Assembly (NCBI GenBank): GCA_900095095.1
Contig: FMBT01000430.1
Span: 1 to 64,000, forward strand
Length of the DNA stretch: 64,000 nt
DNA from: Fragilariopsis cylindrus CCMP1102
Lineage: Eukaryota; Bacillariophyta; Bacillariophyceae; Bacillariales; Bacillariaceae
Reading direction: 5' to 3'
Positions 11,211 to 21,134 of this stretch are shown here, piece after piece (position 1 is the stretch's first letter; each line of letters starts with the position of its first letter). The translations under genes were made by a program, and so were the position numbers. Under the pieces are notes generated by a model. It saw only the letters and a list, made by a program, of their open reading frames with translations, did no database searches and was not told the DNA's origin.

Positions 11211-14200
11211 ATGAAATCATATTCTTCTACGGTAGTTGCACTCGCTACTGTCGTGCTAGTAGCAATGGCTACTATTACGACTGCTACTGCTACTGCTACT
11301 AGTGATACTAGTGATACTAGTAGTAATACTGCTTCATCGTCGTCTCTTCGTGGTTTAGCACAAATTGTTGGTGGTAATGAAAGTGAGGAAGGTGAATTCC
11401 CTTATTACGTCGGTATGGATATATGTGGCGGTGCATTAATTGCACCATCTGTTGTATTATTTGCAGCACATTGTGGAGATTTTAAAGGTCAGCAAGTCAA
11501 TGTTGGATCCTTCAAAAGAGCATCATCGAACTTTGGTGCACAACCAGCATTTTGTGATGAATGGATTGATGATCCAGCATATGGTACTGGTGGTAGTAAA
11601 ATTAATAACGATTTTGCATTATGTTTATTAGATCGGGATGTTATTATCGACCAGACGAAAGTTAAATTAATATTAAATACTAATCCATCAGTACCTGATG
11701 GTGATGATTTGACGGTTATGGGATTAGGGCAACTTTCAGATGGAGGAGATTGGCGTAAGTAGCGTACAATACAATCCATCGTCGTTTTGTTTCGTGTGTT
11801 GTATTGTGTTGTGTGTGTTATCGATTTCTTTACTGGTTTTCTAAAATTTAAATATCGTCTAACAATGACTTTCTTCTTCTTCTTTACTATAGCTGGATTC
11901 GTTCATGATGTAACAGTCCCCACAATTTCAAATGCTGTTTGCAACAGTCCTAACTCATACAATGGTGACATTACTGATGCAATGCTTTGTGCAGGTTTTT
12001 CAGATGGCGGTAAAGATTCCTGTCAAGGTGATTCTGGTGGTCCAATTGTTCGACCTATCACCTTGAGTGATGGTACAATAGAACATTCGCACGTTGGTGT
12101 GGTTTCTTGGGGATATGGTTGTGCAGAAGCTAATTATCCTGGAGTATATGCACGTACATCAAGTGGTTCAGCATGGATTATAGATCAAGTTTGTAACATA
12201 TGGAATGCATCGGCCGATTTTTGTGTTGATAATACAAATACTGCCACCACCGACGTTTTTGAAGACTGTGATCAACGATTAATGATTGAACTTGTTACTG
12301 ATATATATGCTTCCGAAACAAGTTCGATTTTACAAGAACAAAATGGTGATACTGTATTAGAACGAAATTACTTTGTTGAGTCACACAAGAACGAACATAA
12401 GGTATGCCTGAAGAGTAATGCATGTTACGATTACGTTGTAAATGACAGTTATGGTGATGGTCTGTGTTCTAGTAATGGGTGTGGTTCATTCAAATTAGAA
12501 TTAAATGGCGTATTAAAAATAAGTGGTAATCCAGCATTCGCATCGGAATCACCGACCTATGAAATCTGTACTGGTGATGGTGCTGGACCACCACCAGTAG
12601 CGGATCCTACTCCATCTCCTGTCGCAACAACATCTGCACCAGCCCCTATTTTGGGACCAATACCACCGACAGATACAAGAACATCAACCGAAACAGTGAT
12701 CGGAAATGCGACAGCGATAGCAATAGCAAGAGCGACATTAACTGCAACTGCAACATCGACCGCAACAGTACCCTCATCTACCGAACTCTTCTCAACAGCA
12801 TCATCCACAGCAAGATCAACAGTAGTAGCGCCTTTGGGCAATACACCAACAGCGACAGCAACAGCAACAGCAACAACGACAGTTACTGGCTTATTGTCTT
12901 CGTTGGGATCAGCCATGGCTTTTGCAACAGCAACAGCGACCGCCACAGCCTATGCACCACCGGGTGTATTGGCGTGCGCGACAGCAACTGCAACAGCAAC
13001 CGCAACAGCAAACGCAAACACATCCGGAACAGACAGCTTCAAGGACTACCAAATATCGTGCGAATACGGATACGCAACAGTAACAGCAACATCCACAGTA
13101 ATTATCAATACGGATGCATCTAGTGCTTCATCTTCTGCAATTCCAAGTGGAGGTCCAAGTTACATGCCCTCAGCAAGTCTAACGGCACCACCTACTCCTG
13201 CCGAGACTTTTGCCGAGACTTTTGCCGAGACTTTTGCGGAGACTTTTGCGGAGACTTTTGCCGAGACTTCTGCCGAGACTTCTGCCGAGTCTCCTGCCGA
13301 GACTTCTTTTGTTAATCCATATGTTCTAGTTTCTAATCCACTTGTGAAAGTTGCAACTGATTGTGAAGACGGACAGAAGAAATTTCAAGTGAAGATTGGT
13401 ATTGATTCAAATGGTGGTGAAACCTATTGGGAACTTATGAAGAAGGAAGAACGGGATGTTATTATTGCTGGTGCAAATCGCGTATATGAAGCTGATACAA
13501 CATATGTTGATCCATCTGATGATACCTATTTTTGTTTAGATGCAGGTGAATATGTCTTTAAAATACAAGATACATTCGGTGATGGTTTGTGTTGTCAATC
13601 GGGACCAGGATTTTATGCAGGATATGTAAATGGACGTAGGGTATTTGATGGTGATCAATTTGGATTTAAAGAGACAGAGACATTTTATGTTAAAGATTCA
13701 TACAATGTATTATCTGATGGACCAATTCCACTACCTAAATATCCAACACCTGCCGATACATTCGACGATATTGTTCCAACGAATAAACGGACAACTGGCG
13801 GTATTGCTAAAACGGATACGCCATCTACATCGCCATCGGATTCTCCTACTACACCATCTCCTTCCGTATCACCTACGGATGTACCGACTGCCTTTCCTAC
13901 TGATGCACCATCTGATGCACCTTCCGTATCACCTTCTGATGCACCAACAACTTTACCAACAGAATTTCCAACACAGGGATGTGTCGATTCAACAGAAATT
14001 GTATTCAAAAAGAAGAAGAAATGTAATTTTGTCAAGGGTAAAACATTAAAAAAGATCCGGAAGAAATGTAAGAAAAAATGGAAGGGTGTAAAAGTAGTTG
14101 ATGCTTGTCCATTACGGTGTGGAAAGAAAGCAGGATTAGGTCGATGTGAGTACTTATATCAGCCGTCCAAGAAAAACAACAAGAACAAGAACAAGAACAA

Positions 14201-14213
14201 GAATAAAAACTAA
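11211..14213 (+). CDS. Secreted trypsin-like serine protease with C-terminal diatom modules (1 intron)
   Basis: Exon 1 is 11211-11754, the intron 11755-11892 (GTAAGT...CTATAG, 138 bp), exon 2 11893-14213, giving 954 residues. The TTG AT codon two upstream of ATG 11211 is not the start. A signal peptide (VVALATVVLVAMATI) and propeptide lead to the activation site QIVGG at residue 51. The triad is complete: H87 (AAHC), D134 (NNDFALCLL) and S229 (SCQGDSGGP). D223, six before the serine, predicts cleavage after Arg/Lys. Two related beta modules follow (NDSYGDGLCSSNGCGSF near 400-450 and DTFGDGLCCQSGPGFYAGY near 780-800). They are separated by an Ala/Thr-rich region, where TA dipeptides come from ACA/GCA repeats, and AETF repeats. 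A PS/PT-rich linker and a Cys/Lys-rich tail (CPLRCGKKAG) ending in (NK)n close the protein. Acts outside the cell or at the wall. Confidence 0.85.
11755..11892 (+). other. Intron of the protease gene
   Basis: The donor GTAAGT follows TGGC. The acceptor TTTACTATAG is preceded by a TTC-rich tract. Joining restores ...SDGGDW-P-GFVHDVTVP..., the expected trypsin-fold continuity, in phase 1. Confidence 0.88.
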
Positions 14214-15529
14214 AGCAACAGCAACAGCACAACAAACTAATCAACTAATTTACAATCGATACATATAAATACATACGAATACATATAAATACATACGAAT
14301 ACATACGGATACATATAAATACATATAAATACATACGGATACATACGGATACATACGGATACATACGAATACATACAAATGCATATGAATACATACTATA
14401 CATACTATACATACATAAAACTAAGTAATAATTACATTCAACTAATTTACATATTATATAAATATATATTTCACATTAATTAAACACCGTTATAAAATCT
14501 CTTAGAGGGTAGTAGTAGATTATATTATGTATGTATCATGTATGTGCAAGAATTGGTGCACATAGCTAGTAAGTTCTATAGTTAGGTATAGAAGGTACAC
14601 AGTTTTTTTGGTGAAGTCTCAAAGCAGGCAGCAAAGATCGATTGATTAGATTCATTCATTCATTCATTCGATTCACCAATTTTCCATTCATTCATTCATT
14701 CATTCATTGCTTTTGAAGTTTCCATTTCATACAGTAACTTATCGAATGCTACGAAGGAGAGTAACGTTACCAATCTCATTTGTTGTACTAGACTGTAGGC
14801 AGGCTGTACTAACCATCGATCCGACTGGCTGGGTGGAACAACTGTAGCTCCTGAAGAGAAAAGCAAGAAAATACTGTAGCGGACGCTACGCCAGCAGTCG
14901 TAACTTACTGTAAACCATGATTTTTTACAGGATGAGTCGAGTCGAGTCACGAGTTACTGACATCATGGCTCCGTCGTCGTTGCTGCGCGCAAGTCAGTCA
15001 AACAAAAAACAACATTATTTTTCTTTCTTTTTACAATTTTTCAAATTTTCAAATATTTTTTATTTTTCATTATTCTCGTCTCCTCTCCGTAGTCGACAAA
15101 ATGTCGACACATCCATCATAGTAAGCAATCATCGATACCACCGCGACTCGACTCTAGACTCGACTCATGGGTGACATATAGTACGCACTTGTACGACAGT
15201 AAATACATGCAAGACGATTTGATTCGATTTGATTTGATTTGATTTGATTTGATTCGATTCGAATTCTATACAATAAAAAGGGGTGTGAAAATAAAATAGT
15301 TTTTTTTCTTTTTTGGGTTTGCTAGTATACCGCTGTCGTTCGTCCACAACAACACCTTCTGCCACTACTGTGTAAGCTGCTGTTACGCAACGCACTAGCA
15401 CTAGCACTAGCACTGCATTAATATAAAGGCAGTAGTGTTGGCGACGCTCGAACAACACGGGAGGGACGACAGCAAATAATAATACGAGAATCTTGTACCG
15501 TATATATACGCGTTGATGACGATAAAACA
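14214..15529. repeat. Intergenic with ~10-bp ATACATAYRA array and other repeats
   Basis: A ~150-bp array of ATACATAYRA-like units spans about 14258-14410, directly after the protease stop. (CATT)n lies at about 14654-14706 and (GATTT)n at about 15218-15262. No gene is supported. The final ~100 bp before 15530 are the leader of the next gene. Confidence 0.75.
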
Positions 15530-17491
15530 ATGATTAGAAGACTAATAATAAAGAACCGGTGTTCGCTGTTCTTACCGCCAACCACAACCACAACCACATC
15601 CATAATAACGACTAGTGTGATAAGTAGTAGTAGTAGTAGAAGACAAAAAACACAAACACAAATGTCAAAACGATTACTAAGTTCAACAACGTCAACGACG
15701 ACATCGACACCGGCAACAATAACGTCCTCCTCCTGGAAAGAAATTGCATTATCTTATTATAATTCTTACTCCTCGTCTGGTGATGGTACTAATAATAGAG
15801 AATCATCTACATCAAATAATAAGAATCAAGAGATGGTATCGTCAGCATCAGCATCGACATCGACGACATCAGAAACACTTCAACAACAAGATAATAATAA
15901 TGATAATGAGATGAAGAAAAGAAAACAACTGCTGGCTGTCATGATCGAAACTTCTGTTCGGAAACGTTTAGAAAAACAATTTCCAAAAGAATTTGATAAC
16001 AATAATCAAAATCTTACATCATTAGGATCATTTCAAACTCTGCTAGCATTAAATGGATATCAAAGAATTGTGATACCTACTGATGGAAATAATGCAAGTA
16101 GTAGATTATATTTAGCCGAAGGTGTTGTTGTGACACCACGACCACTACCACCATCATCTACTGCGTCGTCGTATTATTCAGAATTTACAAAACGATTCAG
16201 TTATAATAATAGCACTATGCTACCAAAAGAAAGATTATATGTCCAACCCCAACCGCAAAAGGACGATGCCGCACAACAATTATCAAATTTTGTACAAGAA
16301 GATATCACATTATATCGAATAATTGAAAATTCAGCAGCTCAATTTTTAGACAGACGATATATATCTATGAAAGGTTTTTTAGATAGAAGATTGATTCGTC
16401 CATTGACAGATGTAAAATATAGAACAAGAATTGCAATCAAGACGGTACAAAGTATTCAACAAAAAATTCAATATATGGTATCTCCGTCTGAAAAATCATT
16501 AATTGAACTTATTATCGAAAAAATTAGTAATAATAAAAATAATAAAAAACTTGCAGCAAAGACAACGTTGCCGTCAACATCGTCATCGTCATCGTCATCG
16601 TTATCGTTGTTGGATGATAATACAACGAAATTCAAGACTATTCCTGACGACGATGTTGTCGTGGATCCTGTTATGCTTGTGTCGTCGTCATCTGCTACAC
16701 CTCCACTGTCATCATTATCGTCATCGTTATCAAACGAGGAAGAGAAAGAAGATAAGGATCCATTAGAAACTCTAATGGTGATTTCATCACGTCCAAGTAA
16801 TGACATAAATAATAATAATAATAAGGATGAAATTATTATATCCGCCACAATCTATCACTATATGACACCATCGACACGACTATTAGCATTAGGGACAAAA
16901 TATTATTTATTAAAACATAGTTCAGCATCGACATTAGTCTCCTGTTCCATCGTGATATTTGGTGCCATCCCATTATCGTATCGATCCTATATCTTTTCAA
17001 TCCAATATTCAGATCTATTAAGTAGTACAAGTTCAATAATGGCAATGTCTGTAGTGGGTACTATATCCTATGGTATACTAAGTTCACGATGGAAAGCACA
17101 AACCTCTCAATCTTATATTATATCCAATGCCTTATGTGAACGTATTTATTCACGAAATGAATCCTCTTATTATCTATTACAACAAAATGCCATACAATAT
17201 ATCACTAAATCTATATTAAATCTATATGAAAACAACATTATTTGTTATGATAGCAGCAGCAACAACAGCAATAATAACAACAATCACAATCACAATCACA
17301 ATCACAACAAAGATGTACTAGTAAATCCTATAGAATGGGCAATCGATTTTGGTCTATTGATGAAACAGGAACACGAACACGAACAGGAACAACAGTATTA
17401 TTACAAGGCTATACCATTAGAGGATGCTTTGAAATGTATGAATATGAATAAGAATATGAATACGAATAAGAATATGAATACTGATAGCTAA
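15530..17491 (+). CDS. Unknown membrane protein with organelle-type N-terminus
   Basis: A 653-residue intronless frame from ATG 15530; an in-frame ATG at 15662 is an alternative start. The first ~65 residues are rich in Arg, Ser and Thr and lack acids (MIRRLIIKNRCSLF), as in mitochondrial presequences. A conserved-looking block near residues 265-325 has DRRYISMKGFLDRRLIRPL and RTRIAIKTVQSIQQKIQ. A Ser/Asp-rich disordered insert follows. Near residues 455-520 two membrane segments are likely (TLVSCSIVIFGAIPLSY and SSIMAMSVVGTISYGIL). The C-terminus has Asn/His and Met/Asn repeats. The layout (presequence, soluble domain, hairpin of two membrane helices) recalls mitochondrial inner-membrane proteins. 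I do not recognise the family and assign no function. Confidence 0.6.
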   Translation: MIRRLIIKNRCSLFLPPTTTTTTSIITTSVISSSSSRRQKTQTQMSKRLLSSTTSTTTSTPATITSSSWKEIALSYYNSYSSSGDGTNNRESSTSNNKNQEMVSSASASTSTTSETLQQQDNNNDNEMKKRKQLLAVMIETSVRKRLEKQFPKEFDNNNQNLTSLGSFQTLLALNGYQRIVIPTDGNNASSRLYLAEGVVVTPRPLPPSSTASSYYSEFTKRFSYNNSTMLPKERLYVQPQPQKDDAAQQLSNFVQEDITLYRIIENSAAQFLDRRYISMKGFLDRRLIRPLTDVKYRTRIAIKTVQSIQQKIQYMVSPSEKSLIELIIEKISNNKNNKKLAAKTTLPSTSSSSSSSLSLLDDNTTKFKTIPDDDVVVDPVMLVSSSSATPPLSSLSSSLSNEEEKEDKDPLETLMVISSRPSNDINNNNNKDEIIISATIYHYMTPSTRLLALGTKYYLLKHSSASTLVSCSIVIFGAIPLSYRSYIFSIQYSDLLSSTSSIMAMSVVGTISYGILSSRWKAQTSQSYIISNALCERIYSRNESSYYLLQQNAIQYITKSILNLYENNIICYDSSSNNSNNNNNHNHNHNHNKDVLVNPIEWAIDFGLLMKQEHEHEQEQQYYYKAIPLEDALKCMNMNKNMNTNKNMNTDS

Positions 17492-17805
17492 AGTAGTAAT
17501 GACAACGAAGGACTGTTTCTTTTTTTAAATGTTCTACTGACTCAAACGAAGAGAAATTATTATTACGTTACAGTACTGCAGTTATTTATTTATTTATTAG
17601 TAGTAGTAGTACAGTACGTATGGTACTTCTTCACTTGCGACGAACGAACGAATGAACAGGACCATAGGAATAGAATGGGACCATCATAGAAAGTACTGTA
17701 CCAAGGTATTTAACTAGTAAAAATCAAAAAGTATTTCTGCATGTAGAACCACAAATACTTCCTCCGTGTAACGCTTAGCGCTGTCGATTGAAAATTTAGC
17801 GCTTG
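17492..17805. other. Intergenic flank of the giant element
   Basis: No gene. Short repeats (TTTA, TAG) and GTACTGTA-like strings. This host DNA ends at the left target-site duplication of the 20.5-kb element. Confidence 0.6.
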
Positions 17806-17815
17806 ATTAAAACCT
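17806..17815. repeat. Left target-site duplication
   Basis: ATTAAAACCT, identical to 38315-38324. If the terminal repeat is taken to start TGAG instead of GAG, the duplication is 8 bp; either length fits MULE insertion (8-11 bp). Confidence 0.85.
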
Positions 17816-17978
17816 GAGAATGTTCAGTTTGATGCACCTTCACCCTCTGGGTGTTCAATCCTATGCACACAGTCATTGCTGTTATTAAAATAGTCATCTT
17901 GATCGCGTAACCGGTCATTTATCAGTCATTTTATGTCAAAACCGTTAAAACCTGTTCAATCCTATGAACACACGTGCT
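17816..17978 (+). repeat. Left terminal inverted repeat
   Basis: The first 61 bp match the right repeat with about 7 mismatches. Similarity continues with gaps to CACACGTGCT at 17969-17978. It contains the hairpin CACCCTCTGGGTG and a second, partial copy of the GTTCAATCCTATG motif near 17954, which makes it longer than the right repeat. Confidence 0.85.
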
Positions 17979-18145
17979 CAAATAGGTGGTATCTTCATAT
18001 CTGTATATAAAGCATTAATTTAAATAGGCGATTGGCTCCAACCTTGTTTTTTTGGAGGATCGTCCTTTTGGATTGTCCTTTGCCAATCCCTTAAATTTCT
18101 CACAAATACAAATGTATTATTATTCTTATCCCAACTTCTAATCCG

Positions 18146-18955
18146 ATGAGTATTCCGATCAACGACATTCTTCGTGTTGCGCCTGGTAACGACCATATAC
18201 AATTCAGATGCGACATTCATCGTTTATCCCGTTCGAGGAAGCATCCAATGTACATACTAGACACACCCTCTCGTCTACAAGAAACACCGACTTTGCACAT
18301 CATTGGCGCTTCCGGTAACGGCTACGAACTTCATGTTACTCCCACCTCCATTTCTTGTACGTGCCCTGATCAGCATCAAGCTTGCAAGCACATTCTCTTC
18401 ATTTTACATCAAACAATGGCCGTTTTTCGCCAAGGCAAAGATCTGATCATCCACCCACCCACACTTATAGAGAAGATAAACCACGGAAAAACGCTACAAA
18501 CAAAGTACTTATCGCCGTTGGCCAACAGCTTATGCGTGTGTATACAGAATACAAACTGCCAACCATGCGGTCTACCATTGTCAGAAAACGTAACTATTTG
18601 CTCGAGATGTCCAAATGCGCACCACACCAAATGCGCTGGTAGCATTCCACCGTCTTGCCTATGTTCCCACAAAACTTACAAAGGTTTGAAATCTACTATT
18701 ACGAATGGCTATCGCAACTATTCCTCCATTTTCCAACATTTTTCGTATCCTCTCAGAGACCCAAACCGGAAAGTGATCAGACGTCCTCCTCATCCTCGCA
18801 ATCGCTTAGTACAACCACGATTAGTACGACCACCTCGCATCGATTTCCAACCCGATTCTCATCGATCCTCTACTTTGGTTCCAGAATCTCCCATATCTGC
18901 TAACCAACGTAAAACCGTTTGCAACCAACGCAACCAACAAGTTCACCAGTTATAG
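18146..18955 (+). CDS. SWIM zinc-finger plus RING-like protein of the element
   Basis: 269 residues from ATG 18146; a TATATAAAG box at about 18003-18011 lies ~140 bp upstream. A SWIM finger C-x-C-x6-C-x-H is formed by C71, C73, C80 and H82. A RING/PHD-like cross-brace follows: C138-C141-C152-C155-H160-C163-C171-C173. The C-terminus is Arg/Pro-rich and basic. SWIM fingers normally sit at the C-terminus of MULE transposases, where they help bind DNA. Here the transposase at the other end lacks one, so this may be the detached DNA-binding subunit. The RING-like part could bind an E2 or SUMO machinery, fitting the Ulp1 domain of the transposase, but its activity is unproven. Confidence 0.75.
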   Translation: MSIPINDILRVAPGNDHIQFRCDIHRLSRSRKHPMYILDTPSRLQETPTLHIIGASGNGYELHVTPTSISCTCPDQHQACKHILFILHQTMAVFRQGKDLIIHPPTLIEKINHGKTLQTKYLSPLANSLCVCIQNTNCQPCGLPLSENVTICSRCPNAHHTKCAGSIPPSCLCSHKTYKGLKSTITNGYRNYSSIFQHFSYPLRDPNRKVIRRPPHPRNRLVQPRLVRPPRIDFQPDSHRSSTLVPESPISANQRKTVCNQRNQQVHQL

Positions 18956-19766
18956 ACACTTAGATAGTACAGTTATTACAAACTAGTCTAAAATATCCGA
19001 AGTCCAAAATATTCCACAAATGGCTACCTTTTATTTAGTTTCCTACAAATGGAATCGAAGAATCTTCAACATACAGATTCTTCAACATACAGATCACTAA
19101 TCAGGCCATAGGTATTGATTGTACATACAACACAACATAGATGCAAATCATAGAATTAAAATACAATAATTTATTTTATATGCAACCGACTTATATTATA
19201 TTCGAACATTGATACAGAGTAATCTTTTATTTAAATACCAATATATATTACAATCTAATTGTCACGTATTGTCCAATGACATCACCACAAACAAATTTGA
19301 CTCACCATGATCGAGAAAAAGTTGTTCTATACTGTCTTGCTTGAATCGAACTTGCCAAATGTGTAATAGCAACTATGGACAATTTGGACAATCGTATCCA
19401 CACTTATCAGTATTTGGTGTCAGCAAATCTAGAAAAAATCTACTATTGAAGAAAGCCAAACTTACCAGTATTTGGTGTCAGCAAATCTAGAAAAAATCTA
19501 CTATTGAAGAAAACGCTTTTTTTAAAATTTTTTTTTAATAATTATATATTTATGTATTTGCGTTTCATTACACAGTAATGCTTCTATATAAGACGGTGGA
19601 TTGATTATTTTGTTCATATAATTTCAAATACACGCCAGCATTTCTTTAGTTTGTATAGTGCAATAAGCACACGATCTGCTTCCATAGTGCTTTGATATAC
19701 GACAGTGGATACAAAAACCACACGACCTGTCCTGCTTCCATCTTTTCTTAGAGTAATCATAACTCA
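18956..19766. other. Intra-element non-coding region with duplications
   Basis: No gene. A 58-bp tandem duplication begins CAGTATTTGGTGTCAGCAAA at 19408 and again at 19466. The segment 19578-19720 is the 3' flank of the winged-helix gene and carries the repeat shared with 30.3-30.53 kb (separate entry). Confidence 0.65.
19578..19720 (-). repeat. 3'-flank repeat shared with unknown gene B
   Basis: On the minus strand, downstream of the winged-helix stop, GAAATGCTGGCGTGTATTTG leads to CCGTCTTATATAGAAGCA. The same unit occurs three times downstream of the gene ending at 30192. A poorer second unit lies at about 19684-19710. Its location after two stop codons suggests a shared 3'-UTR or termination element. 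Confidence 0.6.
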
Positions 19767-20429
19767 TTAACGAGCAGCGCGACGATTGGCAATGACAACA
19801 CGACCAGCTTCTGACGCAGCTTCAAAGGCCACCACATCACGATCACGTCGAGTACCAGATACAGGCAAAATATGCGCAAGCCTAGGACCCAATTGGTATT
19901 GGAGCTCCCCTTCGAATCGGAACTTATGTAGGTAGTTACGACTTACCAATCTTTTGACCGCATCACAAACAGTATTTCCTCCGTAAACTTGACCACAGAG
20001 CTCGTAAATCTCCCTGTAGCTAAGTGCTCCAAATCGAGCTACGTATTGCAAAATAAAACCTGCGTATTTACCAATATGACGTAGGCCGCCGCCCGTGGTT
20101 CGACATTTCCATTTGTCGATACCAGCATAAATGATAATTTGTCTGACCAAGTCATGATGAACAGCGTCGACACGAGATGCTGCTTCGGCGATGATAGTTA
20201 ACAAACCCTCGTCTCTCTCATACTTCTCAAGTGCATTGTTATATTGAAGAAATAGTTCTACAGAGGCGTCCACGTCCACTCTTCCATCCTCGTCGACGTC
20301 AACCAAGCTCTTGAATTCCTCATTCAGGTTAATTTTCCGAGTAGAGAGATCCAAACTTGCTAACCGGTTGTTTTCGTTCAAAGGAGAAGCAACAGGGCCT
20401 AGAACAGGAGTAAGCTCGGGATTCTGCAT
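19767..20429 (-). CDS. Winged-helix-like DNA-binding protein of the element
   Basis: 220 residues; the start is ATG 20429 (the codon before it is TTG). Residues ~115-185 read as a winged helix: a helix GKYAGFILQYVARFG, then LSYREIYELCGQVYGG, a recognition-like helix TVCDAVKRLVSRNYL and a beta wing HKFRFEGELQYQLG. The N-terminal half is acidic and helical (ELFLQYNNALEKYERD). Such proteins often act as regulators or subunits of recombination complexes. Nothing assigns a specific role. It diverges from the RPA-like gene across a ~700-bp shared promoter region. Confidence 0.6.
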   Translation of the reverse strand: MQNPELTPVLGPVASPLNENNRLASLDLSTRKINLNEEFKSLVDVDEDGRVDVDASVELFLQYNNALEKYERDEGLLTIIAEAASRVDAVHHDLVRQIIIYAGIDKWKCRTTGGGLRHIGKYAGFILQYVARFGALSYREIYELCGQVYGGNTVCDAVKRLVSRNYLHKFRFEGELQYQLGPRLAHILPVSGTRRDRDVVAFEAASEAGRVVIANRRAAR

Positions 20430-21134
20430 CAAAAAGGAAGTGAAGTGTTACAATACGTGGGGAATTTGGAAGTATTGTTTCGATTGAGGTTTGTACTGAA
20501 AACAATTTTATGAGCTAAATTGAACAACATTAAGCGTGGGTAATTGTCATCACACAAAATTAAACTGACAATTGAAAGCTGCACAATAAATTAGTTAGGC
20601 ATGGATAATCGTCATCACTCAAAATAACCATTTTTTTATACAGTGGGACACGCTAATCAATCATCATGGTTGGAGAAGTTGTTTGTCACTAACACAGCAA
20701 CAAATACAGTCCGAAACGGTTTTACTTTTCAGTAACGTAATTGGTTGTCGCAACACTATAATCCTAAACAGTTCAAATTTCAGTAACGTGGGAACACAAA
20801 ATAAATCTTCAAGTTCCGCGACAACAATTGGATTAAGATCAGTCGTGCACTTTGTGAATGGGAATGGGCATACAACTGGAACAGTTTCTACGCGCTATTT
20901 GTTATTGTGTCTTTATTTGTGAGATGAGTCGTGCACTTCTTGAATGTTCATGAAACTGGAACAGCTTCCTACGTGCTATTTGCTGTTGTGCTATTTGTGA
21001 TTTATGTGCTTATCTTATAACTGTTACTGTACTTAATAGAGAACTACATTTTGTCAATATTTCTATTCTCGTCACAAAATAACAACAAGTAATTTCTGTA
21101 TTCTAACCACATTACTAAAGCAGACAACTGAAAG
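20430..21134. promoter_or_regulatory. Divergent intergenic region, winged-helix / RPA-like genes
   Basis: Both flanking genes point outward, so both promoters lie here. A degenerate ~85-bp duplication is visible at about 20840-20915 and 20928-20995 (AGTCGTGCACTT, ACTGGAACAG, CGTGCTATTTG). A short frame at 20683-20922 is not protein-like. Confidence 0.45.
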
